Shown: in pieces, positions 48,607 to 61,839 of the stretch
Position numbering within the stretch: the stretch's first letter is position 1
Layout of the letters: every line of letters starts with the position of its first letter
Source of the DNA: Paramecium tetraurelia
Taxonomy: Eukaryota > Ciliophora > Oligohymenophorea > Peniculida > Parameciidae
Assembly: GCF_000165425.1 (NCBI RefSeq)
Contig: NW_001798963.1
Coordinates: 62,001 to 126,000, forward strand
Direction: 5' to 3'
Length of the DNA: 64,000 nt
Program-made: the position numbers and the translations under genes
Notes under the pieces: generated by a model
Seen by the model: only the letters and a program-made list of their open reading frames with translations
What the model was told of the DNA's origin: nothing
Database searches by the model: none

Positions 48607-51275
48607 TCATTTTTATAGAGCAAAACCACCACCCACATACTTTTTCTCTGGTAACACTACTTAGATCGACTACCCCTACTCTTCCTGGATACGGAGGTCC
48701 CTTTGTTGCTATTCTCTCTTCTCTTAATTGAAATACTTCTATTTGACCCTTTGTAATTCCTTGAATAATTAAATGAAATTCTTACTTTATTGATTCTATC
48801 TATTTCCAACTTATACTCATTAATATGCGATTAATACATGCTCAACTCCTAATCCATAGCTTTCATCTATTCCTCCTTCTACCTGAGACTGTCTTAATAA
48901 TATGGTATCATAGCCTAATCTTCCAATCCTGGCTTACGTTTCATCTCATCTTTCAAAGCCTTCAATTCCTTCTCTTTCTCCTCTACTACTTTCTCTTTAA
49001 TAACAACTTCCTCAGTTTTCTATATAAGTCTCTTTTATAGACTGTGAATTTTGGTCATTAATTCATAATTTTCAGAATCGGTTGCTTCCAATTTTCTCCA
49101 TCTATGAACATTCATGGGGTTTTCTAATTCTTCTGTCAAAGCCTTAGCTTTCAACTTCTCCTCAGTCAACTCTTTTGTAAGATTATGTATGTCTCCTTCT
49201 AAATCTTTAATTGTATCGGCTTCTCTTTTAAAAACCTTGATTTCTCTTTTATAATCAGCTATCTTTTCTTTCAACATCTAAATATCTCCCAGTCTTTCTC
49301 TATATTATTATTCTCCTTTCTTGAGAGTACTCTCATTAATTTTGATTTTCTCATAAAGTAGATTGGTTTCTGATATTCTTCTTATGAGTTAAGTACTCAA
49401 GATATCTCTTTCTGCCACGACTAATTCAAATTCTTCTTTGAGATTCTGTATCTACTATTCTTCATCTTTGATTGTAAACTGTAATTTATCAACCCTTTTA
49501 ATATACTTATTAATCTTCTCAGCCTTTTCGTCTATATCTGTTTTATACTTTTCCAATACTCTAGATTATTCTTCAATAGTTTTATCCTTCTTTTTATGTT
49601 CCAAATGTTCCTTTGCTAATGCATTTCCCTTGGCCTCAATTTCTTCCTTTAATTATGAAATCTAATGATTGACTATTTTATAACTTCTTCTCATTTTTTC
49701 AATTTCTTATTGTTTTTCTGTATAATTCTTTGAATACAGATTTCTATCACTTCTAACTGTTTCATAGAGATTCTGTTGTTATTTTAACTTGGCTTCAGTT
49801 TCAATGTTCTTTTTCTAGAATTCACTAATTAATGAATCTTTTAATTTAATTTCATCTAAAGAATGAAAATACTTAGTTTGTGCTTATGAAAATTGTAAAC
49901 ATTATTATTCTGTTTCTTTTTCAACATTTGCAATCTTCTTATTGAGATAATCAATTTTCTTTTACAAACCTCCTAATTCATTTTACTTTTCACTTAAGTA
50001 TTTTTATTTGGCAATGAAGTCTTCTTCGATTTTCTTATTATTATTATCACATCTATCTATTTCCTTCTATAAAATATTTCTAGCTCTTCTTAAATCCTCA
50101 ATCACTTGTCTATCATCTGAAGCTTATTTTCTCTCTATCTAAATTTCATCCTCCAGTTAATTTAATCCATTATTGGCTAATTGCTTTTCCTCTTCGATTC
50201 TTTCTGCCAATTCTTCCTATTCCTTCACTAACTCTGACATTCTCTTCTTTTTCTCCTCTCCTTCACTAATCTTCTAATGAAGTTATTCAATTTCAGTTTC
50301 AAATAATTCTATCTATAATCTAGTATCCTTAATCTTCTCTTCAATTTATTCATTTATTTTGACCACAGAATCCTTTTTCTCCTTAGTATCCTTTAATTCC
50401 TTTTCCACTCTATTCTTTTCAGATTTAAAATTTTCAATTTCTTTAGTTTTAACACTATTTTGCAAAGTAACCTTCTCAATTTCACTTTTTAATTTCTTCC
50501 TCTCATTCCCCAATTGCTTTTCATCCTCCTTCAAAGAATCAAAATCCTTTTTAATCTTCTCCAATTCTGCTTAAGTTACATTTTTTGCCTCCTCATCCTT
50601 TTACAATCTCTCTTCGAATTCAGCCTTCTATTGCTATAAGATTTTGTATTCCTTCAGAACTGATTCCTTTGAAGTCTCTAAGGACTTAATTCTATCCAAA
50701 ATGGATTGGTTTTCAGATCTAGTTCCAAATACCTAAATCTATAAAATTTCCTTTTCTTTTAACAGTTCCTACTTTCTTTGTAGCAACTCATGTACAGTCG
50801 TAGTCTATCCTGAATTTAAGGCTTTGCTTTATTCAATTGTTTGGTTGAGTTGTCTACATTAGAGGATAACAATTACTTGATTTCATTTTCCTAGATTTTG
50901 ATCTTTTATTTATGTTTCTCCTCCCTCTCTTATTGAATCTCCAACACCTTATATGCTTTTTCCAATTGAGTTTTCAGTTATTAAATAGCAGCAGAATCAT
51001 CAGCTGTCATTTTTAAAACAGTTTGAATCTAATGTTAAATGAGTAAGTACTTTGGATGCATTTTAAGAGATTTCAGCATTGTACTCTCTACATTTGCTGA
51101 TCAATCGTCTTTGATTCTCGTGAATGATTTTCAGCGAACGATATAGTTTATCAAACTCAGATCGAAATCTTTCTAAGTTTTAATCAGTGCCTAGATCACG
51201 TAAGACCTCTTAAAAGTCTCTCTCCATGGTATCAAATTGTCCTGTGTCAATGTCTAGATCCACCTAGTTTTACAT
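48607..51275 (-). CDS. CFAP58: CFAP58-like ciliary coiled-coil protein
   Basis: Introns 48760-48785, 50854-50876 and 51029-51050; 865 residues, the size of CFAP58 (CCDC147). It is nearly all coiled coil. Diagnostic parts are the N-terminal FRSEFDKLYRSLKIIHENQ / RRLISKCREYNAEI block, TTTVHELLQRK near ~150, and the C-terminal KKYVGGGFAL, matching the conserved RFTGGGF end of CFAP58. In other species it is an axonemal/mid-piece protein needed for motile cilia. The start is 25 nt from the start of the divergent gene at 51301. Confidence 0.85.
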
Positions 51276-51300
51276 TAATAAAAAATATTTATATATATAA

Positions 51301-51714
51301 ATGCAAATTCGTTAACCAACACGATACCCTGTAGTACCTCAATTCTAAAATCTGAACTAATATGGCCCTTTTGTCTCACCAACACAACGCACATCTCAAA
51401 TACAAAGAATTGGTACTCCAAATACATTACGCTTTGACTACCAGAGATCAAGAAACACTTAATCTATGCAACAGTATCCTGTTATGAAGCAAACTCCGGT
51501 GGTCACTCCATAAAAGGCTGCCACAAAAAAAGCGCATATTAAAATGCCTCAATCGGGACAAACGGTTTCGCAGCCTCAGACACCTTCCTATGATCCTGCC
51601 CTTATGGTTGGGCTGATCAAGGAAAATCAGGAAATTAAAGCAAAAATTGCCTAGAAAGAGAAGTAGCTGTAATTACTAAATGAAGAAATTGCTTTGTATG
51701 AATAAAAATCATGA
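51301..51714 (+). CDS. Small hypothetical protein, 137 residues
   Basis: Intronless. The first ~90 residues are Pro/Gln/Thr-rich and disordered with a lysine patch (KKAHIKMP). The last ~45 form a short coiled coil (LIKENQEIKAKIAQKEKQ). It is divergent from CFAP58 with 25 nt between start codons, a pairing that may mean shared regulation. Family unknown. Confidence 0.65.
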
Positions 51715-51732
51715 TATATATTAAAATATTTA

Positions 51733-52181
51733 ATGGCTGAATAGGTGTAGATGTTATAAAGCAAGATTGAAGATGAGTCCAAAGTTCTTTAGACTTTACA
51801 AAGAGAAATGTAAAAGTATGTTGAAGGTATACACTCCTACTCTAATTGAAGGCAGGTAAAAACTCATAGAGCAATCTCACGAAAATGAAATGGTCAAAAA
51901 AGAGCTTGATCTCCTCGAGCCTGAAGCAAAAGTATACAAACTCATTGCAAGTGTGTTGGTAACCAATCTTTGCAATAACTTTTAAGGTTTCATAAACCCT
52001 ATAAGAGTCTAAAGAGAATGTGAGCAAAAGATTAGATTTCATTGGAAAAGAATTTAAAAAAGTAGAGGACTTAATCAAAGAAAATACAAACAAGCAAATT
52101 GCCAAGAAAACATCAATCTAAAAAATGCAAGAACAACTCTATTAAATTGTTTAAGCCTATCAACAATCCTTAAATAAGTGA
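51733..52181 (+). CDS. PFDN6: Prefoldin subunit 6 (beta-type)
   Basis: Introns 51827-51851 and 51959-51986; 131 residues. Two long coiled-coil helices flank a short beta hairpin. Motifs include VYKLIASVLV followed by the ESKENVSKRLDFIGKE segment, which aligns with the family ..KLIGPVLV..EAK.NV.KRL.YI..E. It is a subunit of the hexameric prefoldin chaperone that hands actin and tubulin to CCT. The start lies 18 nt after the preceding stop. Confidence 0.9.
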
Positions 52182-52342
52182 CAATGTAAATTTGTAAGAA
52201 ATACATATATATAAATTTAAATAAATGTATAATAGATAATATATATAAAAGAAAATAGATAGCAAATACTTATTTATTATTATATTTAAATTAAATGATG
52301 TATAATAATAATATTTGAGCATATTTTAAATTATTTTAATAT

Positions 52343-53146
52343 ATGTCGAAAAGCAATTCTACAAGAGTGGCTTTAGTTTGTTTGAAAACATCTCAAAACA
52401 TTTACGAACCAATCGTTGCTTCAAGTTTTTGGGAAGCATGGCAAAATCACAAAGGTAAGATAGAGTTTGAATTGGCATAGATTTTGATCTTTGAGTAAGG
52501 TGCAATGCAGACGAAGGTGTTTATTGAATATGAGGAGCCTGAATAAGCATAGGATGCTATCAAGTAGGTATTTAATTCGATGTAGCTGTTTAAATAATAC
52601 GAAAGTGATGAATAATATAATTTGCAATGTTTACCCTTCCAGGCTCAGAGAACTGAAATTGGATAATGTGCCAAACACAAAAGGAATGGATTTGACTTAG
52701 AAGTTACCATTTAGTATGCCATCATTGTGGGACTTGAATGTGAATGAGGATGAGTCTGCATAACAAGTGTCGGAGGAGAGACTCGTGGACATCAGGAAGA
52801 AGCTGAGTCTGATTGACGAGGAGATAAGTCGGACGATAGAGAGTAAATTAGACACTGCTTTAATAAAGCTGTATCAGCAGACGAAGTGTTTGAGAGTTCT
52901 GATGGGAGACTATCAACTAGAGGAGATCCTGCACAAGACTAGCAAATATGGCAAAATAGTACAGCTCCTGCCACTCCATTAATTTAGGTTTACCTGAAGC
53001 AAGCATAATAGGAAGTGTACGTGAAGTATGACTCAGATAAGGAGTGTTAATAAGCCTATGAGGAGCTCAAGGACCAGCTGATTGTGCAGATCAAGTACAA
53101 TTTCGAGAGCATCCCTGGCTACGTGATGGTGAACTCAAATTGCTGA
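52343..53146 (+). CDS. RNA-binding protein with PTB/hnRNP-L-like RRM
   Basis: Introns 52564-52585 and 52843-52868; 251 residues. An RRM covers ~8-95: VALVCLKT start, QILIFEQ, TKVFIEYEEPEQAQDAINCL and the PTB/hnRNP-L-type trailing strand (ICNVYPSRLRELKLD). A second partial RRM-like end (VYVKYDSDKECQQAYEEL) lies near the C-terminus with a Pro/Thr linker before it. Likely RNA processing; target unknown. A GTAAGA...TAG stretch at 52455-52480 looks like an intron but must be coding to keep the frame. Confidence 0.78.
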
Positions 53147-53181
53147 AACATCCTCTCTCCATTTATAATTTATTTAATTTA

Positions 53182-56100
53182 ATGTGGCTGCATCCTGAAA
53201 CCATGATCAAGCTTGGTAACGAATTCTTCCAAAAGAAGGAGTTCGACCAGGCCATCAATTGGTATCAATAGTCTATAAACAAAAACACCCAATTTGTGGA
53301 GGGATACTACAATTTAGGATTGGTATATATGTACCGTAAGAAATTTGAAGAGGCCATTAACTACTTCAAACAATCTTTAGATTTGAGGCCAAGCTTTCCT
53401 GAAGCCTTGTGTAGTATGGGAATAGCCTTGTATAACCTCAATCAAGTAAGTGTGTCTGGCCATAGTTTACTAGTATGAAAAGGCTCTCAACTATTTGGAT
53501 CAAGCTCTCAAGCATCGCCAATCCTACCCCAACCCTTTGAAGTACAAGGGGGACACTGTGAGGAAAATGGGAAATTTGCAAGAGGCAGTCATTTAGTATA
53601 AATAAGCAATATAGCTGAAGGTAACTGCTTTCCCTAATATCCCTCCTAGCCTGACTTTTACCAAGCTCACAAGGCTCTTGGCGATACCTACAGGAAACTG
53701 AAAGAGTTTCAGTTATCAATCCAATCCTACGATAACGCTTTGGAATACAATGAAAAGTATGCAGAAGTCTTCAAAAAGAAGGCAGATTCATTGAGGAACC
53801 TTGGCATTTTTGAGGAATCCCTGCATAATTATACAAAAGCAATAGAGATTAGGCCCAGCTATCCAAAGGCTTACAATGATGCAGGGTTGTTGTTCATTTA
53901 GAATGCTAAGTACAAAGAAGGAGTTGAGTATTTCTAGAAGGCAGTTTAGTTGAAACAAGATTATAAGGACGCTTATAATAATTTGGGAGTTTGCTATTAT
54001 CATCTCTTGCAATATCAAGATGCTATCACTTAATTCGACACAGCTCTCCAAATACAAGTAGGTTTTACAATACCTATGCTCAATAAGGCGTCGACATTGT
54101 TGAGAATGAAGAAGTATGATGAAGCAAATAAATGCTTTGATTAGGTGATGAAACATCAGCCAAAGAATATACAGGTGTTATTGGGTAAGGGAATCTCTTT
54201 GTATGAGACAAAGAAATACGAGTAATCTGCTTTGTTGTTGAGCCAAGCTTATGATATTGATGGCAACAACTTTGAAGTGGTCTTCAATTATGGTGTTTGC
54301 AACTTTTAATTGAAAAAATATAAAGAAGCCTTGCAAATGTTATAGGAAGCTTAGCAATTGAGGGACACTTTGGAAGGCCACTTTAATTAAGCAATTTGTT
54401 CATTGTATTTGAAAGACTATGAATACTCTAAGAAGGAAATCGAAATGTATGTGGTTCATTAGGAGGATGATATGGAAGCCAAAGCAGTCCAGGGAATCGT
54501 AGAGTATTACCTCAATAATCTCGCTTTTGCTTAGGAATGCTTCTAAGAGGTTTTGAAGAAATAAGAGAATCAAGTGGTTCATAACAATCTCGGAGTCATC
54601 TTGTTGCTCAATTAATAATTTGATGAAGCTCTCAAGCATTTCAATGCATCAGTGTCAGGAAAAGGGGATTACGCTGATGGATTGTATAACAAAGGAGTTG
54701 CATTGTGTAATCTTAATTAGTACGAGGATGCTATCAGATAATTCAATAAGGCAATTCAGCTCAAACCTAAGAATGAGTGCAAATTCGCATTCATCAATAG
54801 AGGAATCTGCTTGAAAAATCTTAAGAAATTTAATGAAGCCATTTAAAATTATGACGAAGCTATTCAACTCAGTTAAGGCACTGATGTTGAGGATATCTAC
54901 TACTTTAAAGGAAATTGTCTATTGGAATTGAATAAATATGAAGATGCTATCCAATTATATGACCAAGCCATTCAACTAGAAAGTGTTTACAGTTCATCAG
55001 CCAACTTCTAGAAGGGTATAGCATACACTAATCTCAAACACTTTGATGATGCCATTCAATCCTATCAACATGCAATTGAATAGAACTCTTAGAATTCTTG
55101 GGCATATTTCAATCTGGGAATCACCTACTACAATCTTGAAAATTATGAATAGGCGTTAATTTAATTCACAAGATCCTTCGATATATAGCCGACATTCAAA
55201 GATGCTGTGTTCAATGAGGCAGCCGCTTATATCAAATTAAAAAGATATGCTGAAGCCATCAATAGTTTAGACAAGTACAATCAATTGGAAAGCAATGATT
55301 ATGAGAGTTTCTTCTTGAAAGGTTGTCTACTAAAATCATTGATGAAGTATGAAGAAGCTTTGGAATGCTTTTCGAAAGCTGTTCAACTAAAACCAAATTT
55401 CTTTGAAGGCTAATTCAACAAAGGAGTTGCTCAACTTGAGAGTGGATTGTCCAAAGATGCTGTAATCACATTCGATGCTGCATTCAAATTAAAGTCTGAC
55501 TCTGAGAAATCCTTGAATAATAAGGCTGTCTCCTTACTAAATCTAAGCAAACCTGAAGAAGCTATTAAGGAATTAGAGAAGGCTATTAAATTAAGTCCCA
55601 ACAATCCTACTTTGTTGAATAATAAAGCAGTCACTTTGATTGATCTTAAGAGATAGGATGAAGCATTGACTATTCTAGATGAAGTCATCAATATTGATCC
55701 AAATTTCTTCAAGGCTTACAATAACAAAGGAACTATCTATTTCAATCAAAAGAACTTGACATAAGCCTAGTAATACTTTTCAAGGGCAGTAGAGATTAAT
55801 CCAGAATATGACTCTGCAAGGATTAATTTGAGTATTACATTTTAGGAAATGGGAGAATATCAGTAGGCAGTTCAACAATGTGAACTGATTTCGAATTAAC
55901 AATGGCTAAATAGTAATTCAGAAGCATTGATAGCCTTCGCAACTTCTTTGAGAAATTGTGATCGCTTTGAAGAGGCAAGATAAAAATATGAAGTAGCCTT
56001 ACAACTGAATCCTCGTCACTCCTAAGCCCAAAATGGATTGGGAATAGTGTATTCTAATATTGGCTAATATGAAGATGCTCTGAAATGCTACGATTAAGCC

Positions 56101-57280
56101 ATTAATCTTAATAATAGATATCCAGAGGCATTGAATAACAAGGGAGTCACTCTCTATCTGATGGGAAGGTATGATGAGTCGGTTTAAATGTTGTAGTAAT
56201 CACTTAAATTGGAAGTTAAGAATGCATAAACCTTAAATAATTTAGGTGCTTCACTTTTTTACCTGAAAAGATATGACGAAGCAAATAAAATATTTGATTA
56301 AGCAATCCAATAGAATGATCAATTGATGGAAGCCTTGGTGAATAAGGCCAATGTGTTAATAGCATAGGAAAATTTAAATGAGGCCAACAAACTATTATAG
56401 AAGGCAAGTCAGATTAAGGACTCTCCTTACATTCATAATGCCTATGGAATCATTGCTTAGAAGCAGAAGCAAACTGATAAAGCCATCTCATCTTATTAGA
56501 TGGCAATTCAATTACTACCTACCTTTCCCCAGTGTCTATCAAATCAAGCTACCCTCCTTATTGAAACTGAGAAATACTCATAGGCACTCGATTTACTTAA
56601 GCAAGCACTAAAGACTGATTAAAACAATGCTGAGGCTCACAATAATCTTGGTGTGTTGTATTACAAGTAGAACAAATTGGAATTGTCTTAGAATGAATAC
56701 ATGGAAGCCATCAAATTGAAAGTTCATAATCCTGAGGCTCATTCCAATTAGGGAGTGATTTTCTGTGCCAAACAGGATTACTCATAAGCTTTACAATGTT
56801 TTGACGAAGCCATCAAGTTGAAGAGCGATTTTGTGAAAGCGTACCACAATAAGGGAACAACCTTGTATGAAAAAGAGAACTTCAAGGAGGCTGTGGAGAT
56901 CTATGATAGAGCTATCAAGGCAAAGACTCAAGATCCGGAAACTTACTATAACAAAAGCATAGCTTTACAAGGATTGGAGCAGTTTGATGATGCCTTGAAT
57001 GCCTTGGAATAAGCATATAAGCTCGCTCCTGAGATGGCTCTGTTGTATGTCGAGAAGGTAGTGTTTCTGTTGAATTTAGGGCACTCTCATGTATAGGAAG
57101 GGGAAGGTCGACGAGGCAATCAAGAACTATGATCTGGCCATTCAATTGCAACCTAATTGTGCAGAGGCTTACTACAATAAGGGATGCGCTTTGGAGAATC
57201 AAGGGAAGATTGACGAGTCGAACAAGAACTACGAAAAGGCTTTCCAAATAAAACCAACTTTAGTGGAGAAAAAGAAATGA
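53182..57280 (+). CDS. Giant tetratricopeptide-repeat (TPR) protein, 1339 residues
   Basis: Introns 53446-53473, 53621-53649 and 57058-57079; 1340 codons. Virtually the whole protein is 34-residue TPR units, roughly 35-38 of them, e.g. EAYYNKGCALENQGK and FKQSLDLRPSFPEALCSMG. There is no N- or C-terminal extra domain: the first repeat begins near residue 5 and the last ends ~15 residues before the stop. Such solenoids are protein scaffolds; ciliate versions may serve intraflagellar transport, O-GlcNAc-transferase-like folds or adaptor roles, but no catalytic domain is present here. Confidence 0.92.
53195..57265 (+). repeat. Tandem array of TPR-coding units of about 102 nt
   Basis: The DNA repeats with a ~102-nt period (34 codons) throughout the gene. 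Units are diverged at the nucleotide level but keep AATAA(C/T)..GGA..G and GAAGC codon patterns. Expansion by repeat duplication is implied. Confidence 0.8.
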
Positions 57281-57323
57281 TACATGGAATCATCATTATT
57301 ATTATTATATTATTTACATTAAG

Positions 57324-60300
57324 ATGTCTTTGGATTTTGAGATCAAACGTTCTGGACTCTCAATCTCAACTTCATCCTTTGACGCATTTTGTGAGGAGAT
57401 AAAAAGGAATGACAATAAGATAGAAGGTCATCCATTGAGAGGATGGATGAAAAAAAAAAGTCCAGCACTCTTGAAAGGATGGCAGAAGCGTTATTTTATG
57501 TTGATTGAAAATCCTTAAGATAAAGGTTGGAAATTAGTGTATTTTGACAATGATGTAAAAAAAACAATTGTGAATGTAGAAAACTGATACAAGACCCAAT
57601 GGTGCTTTTGATGTTTCAACCATCACCTCAATTCAATAAGTATCTAAAAAAGAATTCACCATTCATTTCCCTGGAAGGAAACTGGAGTTGAAAGTCAAAC
57701 CCCAAGAAGTGTACTAACAGTGGATTAATACTCTGAATGAACTTCGATCGGCCACCAATGTAGAAAGAACCAAAAGGTAATTGAGTGTGGAGTAAGATGT
57801 TAAATTGTCAAATGAGAGTCCCATCAAGAGTATAAATCAATATCATTATTTAGTGCCTTCAAATCACAAGGTTGTTGACAATCTCACTGTTTAGTAAGCC
57901 CAAGTCTAAAAGGAGAGACAGCGCAATTCCATATTAATTGAGCAATCTAAAGAAAGTAAGAAGAAGAAGGAAAAAGAAAGTCTAACTCAACTCTCGAATG
58001 AAAAGATGATTGAGCTAGTTGGATTGAAAGAGTTTATAAAGAATATGAATGAGTAATTCATTTATTAACGAATGATTTATGGATACTTAGGTAAGAGAAG
58101 TAAAGGTAAAGTTAAATATTTCCAGAAAAGATGGTTCATCTTGGTATCTGCTAAACCTTTGGTATATAATTTTATTTATTGATTTAGTATTCTGATTACA
58201 ATGATGAAAGGATCTTGACAGAAGCATAATTGCCGACTTGGTTGGAACTTGATACAATCACCTATTTTTAAGAAAAGGAAGAAGGCAAACCTCCAAAAGC
58301 CAAGGGAGATGTGAGTATGATCGATTGTTAAGAGATCATCATGAAAGATATGTCCAAATCAAAAGAGAGTGGATTTACATTTAAGTTGAATATGGGGGAT
58401 AGATTATATCATCTGATGGCTGATACGGAACAGGAACGTAAGAAATGGTAATCTGCTTTGAGTCTATCTATGAGAACCACCAAGGAGATCCACAATCCCT
58501 TGAAGATCAAAATTAAGAAGAACATCGATCCCATTATATAATTATATGATGAGGAGCCGTAATTGATTGCAAGAAGAGAGAAAATGAAGGCGAAATTGGA
58601 GAAAGATGTCTCTTAGATTCTGAATTAGGAGGATCAAGATCTAGCAATACTGTTAAAACAACTATCTGAGGTGAGATAAGACATGTTGGAATCCATGTAA
58701 GCATGCATTGTGAAGGATCCATAACGAAAGGATATCATCAAAGAATATACAGATATTTATCATGAGAAGATTTGTGACAGAATCTCCGCATTCTGGGATC
58801 TTCATTATAAACAAATGCAAGTATTTTACACCAAAATGAATTTTAGTCGCCTGAATTATTACTCTTAGCATAATGGCTAAATGATTACTTAAATTAGATG
58901 AAGGATTTCTTCAATGATGATAGAATCATATTTGGAGTCAGAGTGCTACTTAACATTTATGTAAATAGATCCCTCGAAAATTTAGAGTCTGTGTTAAATT
59001 CTATTATAGATCAAGAGAAAACACAAGAACCCATCTTCAATGATTAATAACTATTGATTACACAGACACCTGTGGATTTATTCAAAATTATAAACGAAGG
59101 ATTTGATATGGCATATAAACTATGTCCTTGCAAGGAAACCAGTCTGAAACTAGGTGGATTTGGAAAAACCATTTTACAACAATATTAATATGGAATCCAG
59201 GAGATGATCGATGAAATATAATTGTCAACTCCAAAATTGGTTGCCATTTGCAATAACACATTAGCATTGCACGACAATACCAAGAATTACAGTAAGGTGA
59301 TTTAGCAGGGGGGTAATTTGAATGAAGAAGAAAGTGAAAGGGTATTTGATTGTCAGAAGATAACCAAGAATTTTGTGTAAATAGCCAATAGTTGCAGGGA
59401 TAAGATATTTTTCAGTTATTTCAGTCGTGTTGGAACACATTTCAAAAAGTCCTTTCTCGAACTCTAAATCATTGATACTCTCAAAGTCATCATAGAGCCA
59501 GCAACTGAAACTCTGTCCTAATTACATGATAGTTTTAGTAGGAAATTGTGGAAACAACTCTTGGATACTATTGTTCTTTATTATTTCAATCAGTTCATCA
59601 TCTCTTGTGGAAAAGCTAAGAAGGAGAATCAAAAAGAATTCACCAGCAAATTAGAAAATGATAAGGAGATCTTGGTTTAAGAATTAGAAACCTTCATTTT
59701 CGAAAAGCAATTGCTGGCTTCATTAAAACCATTCGATGATATGATCAATTTTATTAATGAGGATTCTCTCAGCATTTTGGATCCATGCAAAAGTCTAAGA
59801 GTGTATTTTGGAAGGGCCTTTTCAGAAAAGACAATCAAAACTATAATGTGTCTTCGATTTGATTTGGACAAGGAGAAGAAGAAGGAAACAATTGAGATTT
59901 GTAAGAATTTAATTGAGGACATAAACAAAAGCGAACCTGTTGAACATCAGAGCAGACTCATGGATGTACTAGGGCAAGAGGAAGAGGAAAATGCAGATCA
60001 AAGTTTAAATCAACAGTTATAATAGATTTAATAATAAGAAAACAGAAGGGCAGATATATTTCTAGATTTCCATAATGATGACTAATTATAAGTAACATAT
60101 ATGTGTATTTCAATTTTAGATACCTGAACCATAGGAGTAACGAAGCTCAATGGAAAAGAAGGAATTCATCGACGAGGGTTACTTAAATAAGAAAAAGCCC
60201 AAATAGAAGGGATGGGACTATAGATATTTCAGAATCAGGAAAGGCTATATGTATTGGTATATCAATGCCAACTCTAGAGAAGCTCAGAATAAGATCAATT

Positions 60301-60864
60301 TATAAAGTGTAGATGAAGTTATTGCAAACACACAAAAACCAGCAAATTTCAAAATTCTATTGGAAGATTAGAAGGTTTATAAGTTTAAGACTCAGAGCAA
60401 AGAGGAATGTGAATTATGGGTTAAAACCATATTGAGGGAATAAAACTAATTGGATTCAACTATAATTACAATAGAAGCTATAGTAAATATATAATTAATA
60501 TTTAGAAAATTGGAAATGGCAAAAAAGCCATAATATAGGATTACGATGAGATGGCGAGAAAGGAAAGGCAATTATAGAAGCAAGAAGAGCGTAAACGGAA
60601 GAGAATCGAAAGGGAAAACGAGTAAGACATTATTGTTTATATTTCATTAGGATTAAAAGGAAGTAGCAGGAACAGAAAATGTTACAGTAATAATAGTTAA
60701 AGGAATTGGGAGATAAGCCTAAGGCTCATTAGGTAGAAGTATTTGAATAACAAAGCGATCCAGTAATGAAATAGCAATTATATTATTAGGATTACAGTCA
60801 GAAGTAATCAACTTCTTGCTGGACTCAATTTTTGATAGCATTAGGAATCGAGAGACCTAAATGA
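57324..60864 (+). CDS. Large protein with three pleckstrin-homology (PH) domains
   Basis: Introns 57555-57579, 58162-58187, 58821-58846, 60092-60119, 60483-60505 and 60622-60650; 1127 residues. PH1 is at ~38-140 (LRGWMKKKSPALLKGWQKRYF), PH2 at ~243-361 (YGYLGKRSKGKVKYFQKRWFIL..KKWQSAL) and PH3 at ~908-1003 (DEGYLNKKKPKQKGWDYRYF..CELWVKTI). Between PH2 and PH3 lies a ~500-residue helical region of unknown fold, and a basic Glu/Lys/Arg coiled coil follows PH3. Likely a phosphoinositide-binding peripheral membrane protein in traffic or signalling. It stops 15 nt from the convergent gene. Confidence 0.88.
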
Positions 60865-60879
60865 TATAATAGTAACTAT

Positions 60880-61788
60880 TCAAATAAACTCATGTTGTCT
60901 TTATTCATATTGCAATTACTATTATAGGAAATGTAATCTTTGCATTAGCACTAATTCTTCTTGGATGAGTTCTTCTATTACAGGATCTTTGAGCAGATTA
61001 AACTCTGGTTTCTGAGTAGTTTCTTTCAACTCTGACTAGAGAATCGAATTGCTTTAACTGTAGCTTAGTTATGAACAAATTTCGATTTTCTTTATTGGCG
61101 TAACGTATTCCATAGATGAATCTTCGTTTATGAATTATGGGAATTATGAAGTAGTAATTAGTTCCTATTTAGGTTCTTCATATTCTTAATCAATGGGTTT
61201 TTCAATCTTATATGATTTGGGTGGTTTGAAAGCATCTCTTATTCTCTTGACTTCTTCTTTAATTGAAGATTCCTTCTTGGGAGATGGCTCTTTAGATGGT
61301 AGAGTGAAATACTCTTCAGGTTCTGTAATTTGGGTTTCTTGTTTTAAATTTTAAATTAGAATTTCTTCTTTTTACTTTTTAGTCTAATTTTGAGGGATCT
61401 TCATTTTGATCTGCTATATAATATCTTGTTAATTAGGTTATTCTATTTTTACAGGAGATGGTTTCTTTTCAGGAGTTTATTTTTATGGATTGGATGTTTT
61501 CATTTGAATTTTTTCTAGAATGCTATCAATTTCTTAGATAATTGGAGTAGTGTCTACTAATTTTGGAGATTGTAAAGGTGTAATGGAGGTCGGAGATTGT
61601 TATGTTTGCAAACTTTATTTTGAATTCACAATTTTAATAACTTGGTCAGTCATTTGCGATGTCACAATTGACTATTGAGGAGAGACTATTGTTTCAACAT
61701 TGATTTGATGATTTTTCATAAATTGACTCAGGAAGTCCAAGTTTTCTTTCCGCTTGTTTTTAGTGTAATCTAAAAACTCAGAAGACAT
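60880..61788 (-). CDS. Hypothetical protein, 302 residues, disordered with C-terminal coiled coil
   Basis: Intronless and exact in frame. It begins MSSEFLDYTKNKRKENLDF. The middle is Pro/Ser/Thr/Lys-rich with repeated SP and TP sites (possible CDK/MAPK targets: QSPTSITP, PSPVKIE, EPSPKKE). The last ~45 residues are helical (DPVIEELIQEELVLMQRL). No domain recognised. Confidence 0.72.
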
Positions 61789-61839
61789 TAATAATAATTA
61801 TTCACACAAAAATAAAATTGATAGATTAAAAACTTTGAG

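Noticed and set aside
48825-49665. Several plus-strand Leu/Phe-rich open frames
   Set aside because: They are the complement of the Glu/Lys-rich CFAP58 coiled coil, which always produces such shadows.
52455-52480. GTAAGA...TAG intron candidate in the RRM gene
   Set aside because: Removing 26 nt breaks the frame; the unspliced reading fits the RRM fold and total codon count.
54058-54087. 30-nt GTAGGT...AAG intron candidate in the TPR gene
   Set aside because: Reading through it keeps the exact 34-residue TPR spacing; removing it would shorten a repeat.
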